Positions 11,267-21,589 of a DNA stretch of 64,000 nt are shown in pieces. The number at the start of each line of letters is the position of its first letter. Position 1 is the stretch's first letter. Position numbers and translations under genes: made by a program. Below the pieces are notes generated by a model. That model searched no databases. It worked only from the letters and a program-made list of their open reading frames with translations, and had not been told where the DNA came from. Where the stretch lies: the NCBI GenBank assembly GCA_963281255.1, contig OY725497.1, positions 744,001 to 808,000 on the forward strand, written 5' to 3'. This DNA is from Aphrocallistes beatrix. Its lineage: Eukaryota > Porifera > Hexactinellida > Sceptrulophora > Aphrocallistidae.

Positions 11267-12106
11267 TTAATTGGGGATAGTCAACTTCTCCATTGTAAAA
11301 TGCTTCACAGGCAAGACTCTGGCAACCTCGTCTTGCTGCGTGTGAAGGGTCGGGTGTATGTCATTGGTGTGACTCTCTTTACAAGTGAACTCCCTCAGAA
11401 GATAGTCCGTGCCTGTCTCGTGGTACATTCGCGTCTCATTAACGCGGATAAGCACGCCATCCACACGCAGAAACTGTCGTAAGAGAATGAAGAAAGAGCT
11501 GGGCATGACACGGATCTTGACTCTAAGAATGGATGATCCGTTGTCAGCCAATTCATCATCAAACAGAATGATGTCATTATAAAATAAAATCTTCTCTTGT
11601 TTCTTCAGTTTCACAAGATCAATTCGTTCCTTTGTCTGTTCCACTTTGAAAGAGTGGGGAGGGGAGGGTATAAGGGTGCCAGTGTACTCGGTTGTAAAGG
11701 TCCAATCGAAAGGGTGTACCACATGACCAACGTTTTCTGAGCCTGATCTCTCTTCCTTCCATTTCTCTGCCATCTGTACTTTCAGTTTATCATTATGAGC
11801 GTCCACAAGTTTGAGAGCCTCAAACGCAGAAAAGCATATCTTCACGCCAGAACTGTGCTCAATACTCAAACAGTTCTGTGGGAAACACATTTCAGGAAGT
11901 TCTGGCAGCTCCAAGCACTTATTGAAGCAACAATGATCACAATAGAGCTTGTGCTTGTCGGAATCACTCGCAGATTTAGGAACTGTCTCGCATTGAGATG
12001 GGCTGGTGCATTTGGAATTGAGAATGTGACTTTTTCGGGAATAAAATCTCCAACACCCAAAATCTAGAGACTCGTCAACTGGTTCTTGATCATTGATGGA
12101 CGCCAT
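11267..12106 (-). CDS. TIPRL: TIPRL / TIP41-like PP2A regulator
   Basis: This is a 279-residue single-exon protein. It follows the TIP41 family throughout: FGCWRFYSRKSHIL near the N-terminus, LPELPEMCFPQNCLSIEH, HPFDWTFTTEYTGTL, the FYNDIILFDDEL segment, the highly conserved VKIRVMPSSFFILLRQFLR and DGVLIRVNETRMYHE. TIPRL binds PP2A-type catalytic subunits and tunes TOR and DNA-damage signalling in the cytosol. An insertion of about 30 residues rich in Ser and Cys (about positions 33-66, ending CDHCCFNKC) separates the first two conserved blocks and is not part of the usual family. The ATG at 12106 begins the conserved protein. It sits between two IKK-like genes in the same orientation. Confidence 0.9.
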   Translation of the reverse strand: MASINDQEPVDESLDFGCWRFYSRKSHILNSKCTSPSQCETVPKSASDSDKHKLYCDHCCFNKCLELPELPEMCFPQNCLSIEHSSGVKICFSAFEALKLVDAHNDKLKVQMAEKWKEERSGSENVGHVVHPFDWTFTTEYTGTLIPSPPHSFKVEQTKERIDLVKLKKQEKILFYNDIILFDDELADNGSSILRVKIRVMPSSFFILLRQFLRVDGVLIRVNETRMYHETGTDYLLREFTCKESHTNDIHPTLHTQQDEVARVLPVKHFTMEKLTIPN

Positions 12107-12764
12107 CTCAGTATCAGGAAGTAACTTCTCTTAAGCGTATCGGATATAATGGAAAATATTCGTAACCAATGAATTAACTAATATAAATACTTTCCTGTTT
12201 TAAAGCTAAATAGTTGAAAATGACTTAAGGGATATATATTATACAAGCGCGCTTTGCTTACTAGCGCTGCGGGGCTTGCGGACAATGCGTGCCCGCAGAG
12301 TCGCACTGCAGGCGCCTGGGGGTGTCAAAGAAACGGTTGATTGTTTTCTTCAAACTCTCTACTAAAACGTCATTTATCTACGGTGAATCATGAATTCAGA
12401 ACTGGAGAAGAAAAAAATTAGGTGCATTAGAATTATAAACCCATTTAGTTTTAAAATATTAGATAATACGCCTTAGAAGGTAGGGAAGTCTTTTTATATC
12501 CTTTCGGACGGAAGGAAACGATCAACAAGCCTAAACGACCTGGGGTCCTGGATGAACTCATAATCTACAATAACCACAAAAAGCAAGTTTTTAAATAAAA
12601 TAAAGTTAGAAAGATTGCGATTGCACCAGAAAAATTTAAATTTAAAAATTGAAAATAATAAATACAACTAGCTTCAGGTAATCACCAAGGAATTGCAATG
12701 ATACGAGTATAGCGAGCAGAGCAGAATGCATAAAACACATCATTATACATGACACACATTCAAA
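12107..12764. other. Intergenic with dispersed-repeat copy
   Basis: No gene is supported. The GC-rich stretch 12243-12320 (ACAAGCGCGCTT, then GGCTTGCGGACA, then GGCGCCTGG) is a copy of the sequence at 29007-29095. Confidence 0.5.
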
Positions 12765-14825
12765 TCAAATAGTTCTATCTTTATCCATTTCGGTTGAGCG
12801 GTTGAGAGTTTGCGCAGATAAGGAAATTAGTTCATCAATTGCTTGATTTGAGACTTGAGACACGCCTGAGATAAATTCTCCTCGCATTAGGATGCTAGCC
12901 CTTTCCAACTCCTTCTCATTAGAGATAGTTGTACTTATGATCTTTCCCGAGCTTACAGTCGAGTAGAAAGCCTGCAACTTCAAAGGCCTACTTCTTATGA
13001 AGTCCAACTCTTCATGGAAACATTTGCTGATTTTGACTCCGTTAGTATATCCCACCTTCTCAATCATCTCTAGCAGAATGCTGAACAGGGACTTGATGCC
13101 GATTATCTTCGTCTGAACCTCAGAGAGGTATACCTGGCAAGGATAGACCTGAACTAAGCTCTCAATCTTTTGGATGAGTTTCTCATTAGTGCTGCATAAT
13201 TCTCCAATAGCATTGATTTCTGGTACAGTCGTAATGTAGGCCTGTTTTAAATTCGTCCAGGTATGTATCACAGAATTGATACTGTCTTTTGTTTTTCTTA
13301 CATAAGTGTTATTGGATAATTGTTGTAGTTTTATGACTGTAGAGTCGATGGTTGACTCTGGAATTGCAATGTCGATTGCTTTCATTGATGATCTGAGACA
13401 CGCCAACTCCTTATTTAGATCCCTCAGTTTTTGTATGGAATGTCTTAAATGATTGCTCAATGCTACTCCACCTCTGAAAAATAGCTCATATTCACAGAGT
13501 TTGTCGAGAAGGAAAGAGAATACTTTTTTAACTTGTAAAATAACTTTTTGTTTATTTGTTGAAATAAATCCTCCTCTTAAGATTTTATGTATTTCGATTG
13601 GTACATTAAATTCGGGGTATTTAAATTCATACTTGGAAGGGATTGGGACGACGTAAATATAACCCTCATTGCGATTGCGGTAACATTCAGAAATTTCAAA
13701 GTTATCCAAACTCTTCCCATCCTCACTCAACAATAAGAAATCAGTTGGATTGCCGATTTTATCTTTGAAGAGTTTTACGATACCATCACGATCTCCATCA
13801 TGTGTGAACTCACAGGGCTCAGGCATCGACCATTCGTGGAGGAGTGCAAAATTGATGACACGTATTCCTTGGATAAATTGCAACTCGTTAAACCACACGT
13901 TTTTCTGGAGGAGCCTAGGGTCGCGTCCACCTCTTGTTTGAGGGTTCGAGTCGAGAAGAAGTTGCAGCCATTTGGTGAGATATTTTGTAAATATCGGAGA
14001 CAGGTTATGTGGCCGTGGAATCAATTTGGAAAAAACAGTACGGCCAGATTCGTCAATGAAAATGTGAATGTCTTCCATACCTTTGCATTCAATCTGTCTC
14101 GTCCAATCCATCCCCACACTCTCAATCATGAAGGGGCGAGATCCTGTCATCAACTCGAACGTGGAAACTCCCAAGGCCCACAAATCTACCGTACTGTTCG
14201 GCAAAACTAAATGATCTGGCTCTTTCATTAGATTCATACTTTTTATTACTTCTGGAGAGATGTATTGGAAAGTGCCGACAAAGGATTTAAAATTGCTAGT
14301 CACTGAAAATTGTCTTGCGTACCCGAAATCTCCCAGCTTATAGATAATATTATTCGGGCTCTGTTGGTGTAGAAGTATATTCTCGGGCTTAATATTCCTG
14401 TGAATGATCTGTTTCGAATGGAGATAATCAATCCCATTGCCTATATCAAACAGCAAATCCATTATGATATGCTGTGGAGCGCCAAAAACATTCTCGCTTT
14501 TCTCAATCAGTTGCCTTAGATTGCCGTGATTGCAATACTCCATGCACATCAAAGAACAGTTAGGGAAAAATCCGTTCAATTCTTGGGGCCCAAGAATCCA
14601 TTGTATGATATTGATATGCTTGAGTTGGCGGAGAAGATTCTCTTCATAGTAACTCTGATATTTGCAACCTAAATTCAAGGCAGGGTCGAAAACCTTTGCA
14701 GCTAGAGGGGCTACAGTAGTATCTTTGGAGTGGAAAAGATATACTTTACCGAAAGGCCCGTCACCTATTACAGTCGGGTCGTACCATGTTTGTGGAATAG
14801 AATCGTGATATGTACCCTTAGACAT
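12765..14825 (-). CDS. IKK-like protein with HRN catalytic loop, probable pseudokinase
   Basis: This is a 686-residue single-exon paralogue of the IKK at 8527-10803. Shared features are MEYCNHGNLRQ, SENVFGAPQ, the activation loop with Ser177 and Ser181 before FVGTFQYISPE, and the RGG after the kinase domain. A ubiquitin-like part and a helical region follow. The Gly loop (GDGPFG), Lys44 (AAKVF) and DFG (166-168) are intact, but the catalytic loop reads HRNIKPEN. The usual catalytic Asp is Asn144 (codon AAT, minus strand). In most kinases this abolishes phosphotransfer, so I infer a pseudokinase that may act as partner or decoy of the active IKK. I see no NEMO-binding motif. The frame is long and undamaged, so it is not a decayed copy. 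Confidence 0.82.
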   Translation of the reverse strand: MSKGTYHDSIPQTWYDPTVIGDGPFGKVYLFHSKDTTVAPLAAKVFDPALNLGCKYQSYYEENLLRQLKHINIIQWILGPQELNGFFPNCSLMCMEYCNHGNLRQLIEKSENVFGAPQHIIMDLLFDIGNGIDYLHSKQIIHRNIKPENILLHQQSPNNIIYKLGDFGYARQFSVTSNFKSFVGTFQYISPEVIKSMNLMKEPDHLVLPNSTVDLWALGVSTFELMTGSRPFMIESVGMDWTRQIECKGMEDIHIFIDESGRTVFSKLIPRPHNLSPIFTKYLTKWLQLLLDSNPQTRGGRDPRLLQKNVWFNELQFIQGIRVINFALLHEWSMPEPCEFTHDGDRDGIVKLFKDKIGNPTDFLLLSEDGKSLDNFEISECYRNRNEGYIYVVPIPSKYEFKYPEFNVPIEIHKILRGGFISTNKQKVILQVKKVFSFLLDKLCEYELFFRGGVALSNHLRHSIQKLRDLNKELACLRSSMKAIDIAIPESTIDSTVIKLQQLSNNTYVRKTKDSINSVIHTWTNLKQAYITTVPEINAIGELCSTNEKLIQKIESLVQVYPCQVYLSEVQTKIIGIKSLFSILLEMIEKVGYTNGVKISKCFHEELDFIRSRPLKLQAFYSTVSSGKIISTTISNEKELERASILMRGEFISGVSQVSNQAIDELISLSAQTLNRSTEMDKDRTI

Positions 14826-15534
14826 ATCAAATTAGATTACTTCGAAAAGTAATCTGAATGCTAGTGTGTAGTATTAGGTTTAAGAGCAGAGTACACATAG
14901 CTATTACTGCTGTAACTTTATACTTCTCTGAGAATTAGAGAACATGTTAAATTTGGATAATTGATGATAGCATGATAGTTTAATTAATAATATCCCCCTT
15001 AATTTGAAAAAAACAAAAAACAAAAAGCAAGAAGGTATAAATGAATTTAACAATCTCATTTCAAATCATTTTTGATTCAACCATGCAGAAAACGCAACTA
15101 AACATATCTTTCTTCAGCAGAAATATAAATGTTCAGGATCGAGTAAGCAAGGTAAACGCTTCCATTGCAAATTTTTGGTTGCAAGTACTATAATCAAGTT
15201 TTAACTCGTGCAACTCAGGCCAAAGAAAAGAAAAAACAAAATAAAAAGATATGAAATTTATTTTACGTACTTATGTTAAATCCGTAAATAAAATAAATTT
15301 CATATGAATATAGAAGAGTAGGGCATAAGATTTAATATAGCCTAAGTTTTATTAATAGATAAATTGTCCAAACAAGCAACAAAGCACTAGCCTAGCCTCA
15401 CTCAATGCGTATGATACAAACAGACATGTACACTAGTGTGGGGGAATTACGTGCTGGTAATACAATAATCAATCCATTTCTAAACCTACTCTATCGCTAA
15501 GTTTTACAACTATCTAAGAATATATATAAATATA
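14826..15534. other. Intergenic, nothing recognised
   Basis: This is AT-rich sequence between the IKK-like gene and beta-adaptin. An A-rich tract lies at 15008-15030. I found no repeat copy or RNA gene. Confidence 0.4.
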
Positions 15535-18420
15535 TTAGAGAGATAGGATGGCCTTGATAGAGTCGAACACGCCAGGAACAACATCCATGGTCCGAGACTT
15601 GATTGACACCTGGGCGTTACCTCCGGATAGCTTGATCTCAGTCAGCACCCATATGTTGTTGACAAATTTCATCGTCATGTAGAGGAGCTCTTGTCCTTCA
15701 ATAGTTTTCATCGTGGTATTGTAAATGCAATTAGTTTCCAATCTTTCAATAATAGATTGCGAATTGTGTAAAGTTTCAAGGCTAAATGATTTCTCATACT
15801 CATCAGGAATCTGCCTCCAAGCTTCTAGGAAAGTTTTCGTGTCCAATTTTCCATCATTCGTGAATAGCACGTGATATGGTACAAAACAGTCGAAGATGTG
15901 CATTCCAATGTTATTCTTGATTGCGATTTCTAGCTTATTGAGAGGGTCCATTTTCTCCACCGGGTTGGTGGTATTCATTGAGAGAGACACGTCAATGCTC
16001 TTGTTCGGTTGTAGAGGGGCCATTATAGTTAGTGGACCTGCGGCAGCGAGAGCGAAACTATTCTTATTAAACTTAATCCCGAAATCTACCATTGGCATTA
16101 GTGTTTTGTTAAATAGTGTGAGATCGATGCAGATCTCGTTATTCCGCCTAGCAAATGTTAGAGAAACTTCTAATCCCTTTCCTTTACTGGCTGGGAGCAT
16201 AACTTCCTTCGGGAGGACGAGTTGTAACGGATTTAACAAGGACGGAGTTGTGCCGAGGTTGAAAATATCAAAACCGAAATCAGTGGTCATAGGCGGCATA
16301 GCTTGCGAAGTTTGCCCGGCGGTATTAGGCATCAGGGGCGGAGCCTGTGCCAGGACTGGATCGAAAATGAGACCACCTAAATCCCCGCCCAGCAAATCGG
16401 ATCCATGTTGTATAACCTGCTGCGGGGGCTGGGCCAAGTCCAGGTTGTCCATAGCGCCGAGCACGAGCGGCGTTGAGAAATCTAGGTTGAGGAGATCTCC
16501 GATGAGGGAGTCAACTTGAGGCTGTGGCGTTGTTCGGCTATTAGTTCGCGCGTCTTCTTCACTAGTCTGGCTCTCTGTCTCGGGCACATCTTCCCCTGGG
16601 ACATCCGGAGCGAGAGGGGGAAGCTCCTCTAAGACAGGGTTCTTCAGCTGTCGCAGTGGGGCTCTCCCGTCAATGAACGAGTTGGGAGGTTTGTGGTAGA
16701 CAGAGGCGAGCGTCGCGATGTGAGAGATGAGCTCCTTCAGCATGGCTGGCTCTAGCAGGTCGGTTTCCTCTGAGATGAGCGGCTTCATAGCCAACACGAC
16801 ATCCTTGGCAGCGGCAGGATCGCTGGAGAGTAGCCGCCAGTAGATGTACCCTCTGTCTCGCAGATCTGGGTTGTCACTCTCCTGCGTGGACATATTCAGA
16901 ACACGCTGCACCAATTCCTGAGTGTCGTTAGGTCTTTTCAGGAACAGTTTCACAACTGAAGTTAGGAGCTGGAGCTGTACCTGAGTGCTCTCCTCATGAA
17001 ATCCGTCCACAAACGAAGTCAGGATTTCGACGGAATTATCGATGCGCTCCCCATACTCTCCGATTATCCAGATCATGCTAGCCCTCGCTTCAGGCTCGTC
17101 CAGATTGTCAAGGTTCTTGCAGAGAGGGTCAATCACCTCCTCGTACTGGTTGGGGTATTTCCTGAATATGTCTCGGATTACAATCACTGCTTCTTGTACC
17201 ACGTAACTGACTTTGGTCGAAATCAAGTCGAGGAGCGTACGGACACATCTCTCAGCTGAAGAGTCCACTTTGATGGCACAGCGACCAATGGCACGGACAG
17301 ATTTACGCACGAAATCCACATCAACCTCCGAAGCATACTCTTTCAACTCAGAGAGTACTTGAACAATATTCTCAACAGACGTCAGGCGGATCATAATGTC
17401 TAGCTTCTCAAGTTTGACGTAGATGGGGTCGTTGTACTTGACAAAGAAAACCTTAATTTCCTGCTTCATGATCTCGGGTCTCCGCTGCACGATGAGGTTA
17501 ATGTTCCTCAGAGCTACATACTGGATCTCGGGCTCTGCAGACAAGAGGGTGACCAGGGGCGGCGCTAACTTGGCGAGGATGGTCTCTTTGTAATCAGAGT
17601 CGGGCGCGATGAGTTCGAAATACTTCATGAGTGCTTTCACAGCTGACAGAACGACAGCCGCGTTACCGTGTGCTAGGCGGGGGACTACACGCTCGCAGAT
17701 ACTCTGGGCTTCCTGAGAATCTTGTGGATCAAACGAGGCCACTGCGTCCAGGATGAACACCTGTCCCCATTCTGTGCACTCGTTCAGAGCGGCCAGCAGC
17801 TTGCTGATAGTGGCGTAGTCCAGCTTCACAGCTTCCGATGCACTCTGGGAGCCGTCTGCGATCTCGCTGAGGGCGGCCACGGCGTTGGCTACCACCATTG
17901 GGTTTGGGTCGGCGAGCAGATCCTTCAGAAGATCCAGGAATCCCTGCTCCTCCACCAAACTCGGATTCATGTCATTCAGCTTCGCAACACCAATAGCTGC
18001 GGTTTTTCGCACGTAAGGATCGTCATCTTTGAGGCATCTCCGCAGCGGATCGCAAATATGCTCGATAATCCGATCAACGCGGATACAGCCCATCGTTCGG
18101 ATGGCCAACGCGCGAATGAGAGGGTTGAGATCTTCGGAGTCTCGCACAAACGTGTTCACAGACATTAGAGTTAGGTCCGGCTGGCTCTTGGCATAATTCA
18201 GAACATAGAGGTAGACCAGCTTCTTCAATTCGAGGTTATCAGTTTGTATGCAGTTGACGACATCTGGAAACAAGGACCCCACGTCCTTGCCAACAGTCAT
18301 ACTGGCTATCACCTTCTTGACAGCTTCCTTACGCCGTTCTCTCTTGTCGCTGCGTAGTTCAATCCGTAACTCGGCTATCTCTCCCTTCTTAGTCGTGGTA
18401 AAGTACTTAGCATCTGCCAT
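15535..18420 (-). CDS. AP-1/AP-2 beta adaptin
   Basis: This is a 961-residue single-exon large subunit of the clathrin adaptor complexes. The N-terminal trunk (about 1-580) is an Armadillo/HEAT solenoid very close to animal beta1/beta2: YFTTTKKGEIAELR, MTVGKDVGSLFPDVVNC, NLELKKLVYLYVLNY and VQYVALRNINLIVQ-type segments. A hinge rich in Asp/Pro/Gln (about 585-720) carries the clathrin box LLNLD near residue 643 and a second LLGGDLGG stretch. The C-terminal ear (about 730-961) has the usual beta-sandwich plus platform. It links cargo and membrane to clathrin at the trans-Golgi or plasma membrane. One ancestral beta subunit may serve both complexes; I cannot tell AP-1 from AP-2. Intron absence in so long a gene is notable. 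Confidence 0.95.
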   Translation of the reverse strand: MADAKYFTTTKKGEIAELRIELRSDKRERRKEAVKKVIASMTVGKDVGSLFPDVVNCIQTDNLELKKLVYLYVLNYAKSQPDLTLMSVNTFVRDSEDLNPLIRALAIRTMGCIRVDRIIEHICDPLRRCLKDDDPYVRKTAAIGVAKLNDMNPSLVEEQGFLDLLKDLLADPNPMVVANAVAALSEIADGSQSASEAVKLDYATISKLLAALNECTEWGQVFILDAVASFDPQDSQEAQSICERVVPRLAHGNAAVVLSAVKALMKYFELIAPDSDYKETILAKLAPPLVTLLSAEPEIQYVALRNINLIVQRRPEIMKQEIKVFFVKYNDPIYVKLEKLDIMIRLTSVENIVQVLSELKEYASEVDVDFVRKSVRAIGRCAIKVDSSAERCVRTLLDLISTKVSYVVQEAVIVIRDIFRKYPNQYEEVIDPLCKNLDNLDEPEARASMIWIIGEYGERIDNSVEILTSFVDGFHEESTQVQLQLLTSVVKLFLKRPNDTQELVQRVLNMSTQESDNPDLRDRGYIYWRLLSSDPAAAKDVVLAMKPLISEETDLLEPAMLKELISHIATLASVYHKPPNSFIDGRAPLRQLKNPVLEELPPLAPDVPGEDVPETESQTSEEDARTNSRTTPQPQVDSLIGDLLNLDFSTPLVLGAMDNLDLAQPPQQVIQHGSDLLGGDLGGLIFDPVLAQAPPLMPNTAGQTSQAMPPMTTDFGFDIFNLGTTPSLLNPLQLVLPKEVMLPASKGKGLEVSLTFARRNNEICIDLTLFNKTLMPMVDFGIKFNKNSFALAAAGPLTIMAPLQPNKSIDVSLSMNTTNPVEKMDPLNKLEIAIKNNIGMHIFDCFVPYHVLFTNDGKLDTKTFLEAWRQIPDEYEKSFSLETLHNSQSIIERLETNCIYNTTMKTIEGQELLYMTMKFVNNIWVLTEIKLSGGNAQVSIKSRTMDVVPGVFDSIKAILSL

Positions 18421-18988
18421 TCCTACCTCTTACGAGTACCTGTTACTACTAAATAGTCAATTATGTACTAATTAAGCCTATCAAAATTCATTAAATAAGA
18501 GTTCTTCTTGTAAAATAAGCCGAATACTATATTAAATTAAGGAAATTCAGTCTGTATAAATGACTAGATATGAGGTATGAAAGTGTAGCTATATTCCCAA
18601 CTGCATGCACATGTCGGGTATTTCATATTGGGTATTCAGAAGTTGCCACTATACTCTAATATAGTCGGCAAAGAAAAAAGTGAAAGTAGATTTGTAAACC
18701 TATCTCTATAGTACAATTAAGAGTGAGAGGAGTATTGCATTGCAGTTTATTCCTAAGTATTTCTGTCTATTCATTAATTCCAACTTTATCTGGGCCTAAT
18801 TGGTCGTAAGAATAAAATTGCTAGATCATTTAATAGGTTGGGTTGAAAATACTTTATTACGTACACATTGCCATAACCAGACATATCAGGCAGATTTGTA
18901 GTGACTAGCCAGGCTATGGAACTTCAGTGGTTAAAGTGAAAATAGTGTGCATACAACAAATATTTCTAAAACGCTCCTAACACTGATG
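18421..18988. other. Intergenic, nothing recognised
   Basis: No coding frame, RNA gene or repeat copy was recognised between beta-adaptin and NOC3L. Confidence 0.4.
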
Positions 18989-21480
18989 TCATTTACTTCT
19001 TAGAGCATTATAAAAATCGAAAATACCCGAGTTTGTCAATTTCCTCCTACTATGAACACGAGCAACTCCACCCAATAGATTGGAATGATATTTCTTCACA
19101 ACTCTTTCCTGCTTCTTCTTACTCTCGATCAGCTGTTCCAGCTTGATATCCTCGAATGGGTCAGTATGGTAGAGAGACGTAGCTTCCAAAATCTCGTCAC
19201 AAGTATGGAACTTGTCCGAGGCTAGCTTGAGGCTGTTCCTCTTCCCGACCAGTGCACTTCCCTCGGAGAGATAGTGGGCCTGTTTCCTGATCACAGGATG
19301 GTAGTGACTCCTGAGGAGGGACAGCTCCCACAGACAAGTAGACTTAGCCTCACACACGTCAGGGTCTGGAATCTCTGGTTGGTAGGACGCGCCTGCAAGG
19401 CTGTCATTCGTCAGCAAGTTATCCGTGATGAAATCCCTCCTAAGGAGGGAGCGAAGAGAGAACAGAAGCCCAGCAGCATAGCTGGTAGTCTTAACGAGAG
19501 AACAGGTGCAAATTCTCTTTGCGAATCCGAGTGCTCGCTCTTGGTGCATGCACTGTGTGTTGTTCAGCATGAGGAGCAAGGTGTTGATCAGAAGCTTGGT
19601 GGATTCTGGCGGCAACTCCGAGGGAAGATCTAGCAGGAGGGTGTACATATGCTGGCAGATGCTCCTCGGGTCTACGCTTAAGTCCTGAGTCTGCTGGGAG
19701 AACAGGACGGTACAGCTCGTGTGTAGGCAGTAGAGGCGCTGTTTGGTTGAGAGGTGGGTGGAAGGGGAGGAAAGGAGCTCAGAGAGAAACCGCAACAAGT
19801 CCAAGAAATATTCTACGCTAATAACATGTGAGAAGTGGGACACACCCTCCAAGGCGGGGGAGAGGAGGGGGCCTGAGCGCTCCAATTTCAGGATGTGGAG
19901 GTAGATTGAGAACACAATGTTAGCGATCTTACTGCGGACAAGAGAGATGTATGTCCTACTCTCTGTGGCTCTTGTCTCCCTGGTGTCCCTCTCTAACTTC
20001 CTCTCCAGTTTGTTTACCTTCTTCTCCTTGCGTGACATACTCAGTTTGTTCCTAACAACGGAATCAGTTATAACATGCGTAGATATACTATATACGATTA
20101 TAAGTGCATAATGTGCCGTATACTCACTTGTGGTAATTATCACTCGTGGTTTCCAAGTTGGTGAGGGCGCCAGTAGCATCCTGACCAAGCGGCAGGTGCA
20201 AGAGGGGTAGCAGGACGATGGGAGGGAGTTTGTATTTCTTTTTCTTGATCGCATCAGCCAAGCACCTGATCACTTCGAGGGAAGTCTCTCCCACTTGATC
20301 TCTCTCGAATAATTTTATGAGACACTCCTTGGCGGTTCTTCTATTCGGTGTCTCATTAGTCAACTGCCGTACGATCAGCGAGATGAGGTTGTCAGAGAGG
20401 TTGAAGTAAGGTTTCTCAACTAACAATTCACAGACACACTGCATTGCTGCCAGACTAAGTTCCCTCCTTCCCTCAGACCCGAAACTTAAACTGCTCTGCA
20501 CTTCTGTTAGGAGTGCTCGCGAATTTGCAGATAATTGTTCTATAAAATAAAGATGAATAGTAGCATCCCTGTTTCACATCAAAATACTGCTGAAACTATT
20601 CAGTATACGTACTGGGTAGAGTCCGAGTGAGGTAGAGATGCAATAGGTTCAGGTAGAGTTTGTAGAATGAGAGGAATGTAGCTTCAAATGCTCTGGCTCG
20701 CTTCACTTCTTTAGATAACATTTTCCCTTGATTTTCATTCTCTTCATAGCTTTCTCTTATCTACAGCAGAAATACAGCACTAGATTATCGTATAAAGTAC
20801 GGTGACCTTTAAAGGCCATTTTGAATGTAATATTCGAAATATACTCGCAAATATACACAGCTGTATTTAAAACTATATTAATGTAATCTCAACGGTTAAT
20901 ATCAGGGTATTTCACTTGTAGAATGTGATTTCGCACTTAGATCACATTGAATAGTTGATGGACTAACTATAGGTACCATTACCTTATAGCCAGGCATGAT
21001 GTCCTTCACTACAGCTAGAGCTGATATCAGTCCGAGTTTCCTGATTGTGAGAGAGATGAGCGGTTCCTTTTCAGTGCATAACGCAGTTAGGGTAGAGAGC
21101 AGGGTACATTTGGAGTAAGGGTCTTCTATGACCTTGTTGCAGATTGAGGCCAGCTGCTCACGCCTACTTTTCAATAGTCTTTCTCTCAAACACATTAACT
21201 CCGCATTCGTCATTGGTTCCTTAATAACGTCATCGTCTGGTTCTGCTATCTGCTGCACTAACTTTGATGGAGGATATTTTGGCCTACTTTCTACTTCCTT
21301 CACAGCTCTATATATCAGTACATTCTTTTCTTTCGTTGGAAGAAGATATCGCACTTTCTCTTTGCGACCACTTCTTTCTGGTGAATAGCTCCTCGACTTT
21401 TTCTCATAGGACAATAACTCATCATTCTCCTTTGGTGCCTTGCGTTTGTTCGCTTTTCTCTTAGAAAAATTCTTTCTCAT
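18989..21480 (-). CDS. NOC3L: NOC3L, nucleolar complex protein 3
   Basis: Four exons: 21480-20983, 20760-20613, 20539-20128 and 20051-18989. Junctions are GT-AG with consistent phases (0, 1, 2) and sum to 707 codons with stop (706 residues; human about 800). The N-terminus is Lys/Arg-rich, as expected for a nucleolar protein. Conserved blocks include KDIMPGYK, FLSFYKLYLNLL, QCVCELLVEKPYFN, LQALLEGVSHFSHVISVEYF-like and the C-terminal CLWELSLLRSHYHPVIR, which is diagnostic of the Noc3/CBF family. NOC3 pairs with NOC2 in pre-60S ribosome assembly. I start at 21480; an in-frame ATG at 21510 lies upstream of a good acceptor (GTTTTAG) 8 nt before 21480, so it may be removed by splicing. EIPR1 ends only 109 bp upstream. 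Confidence 0.9.
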
Positions 21481-21589
21481 TATTAATACTAAAACAATGT
21501 TATGAGACATTTAAGTGAAATAAGGTATTTTGCAGATTAAATAGACACACATTTATCCATACAAGATAATAAAGAGAAATACGTATATG

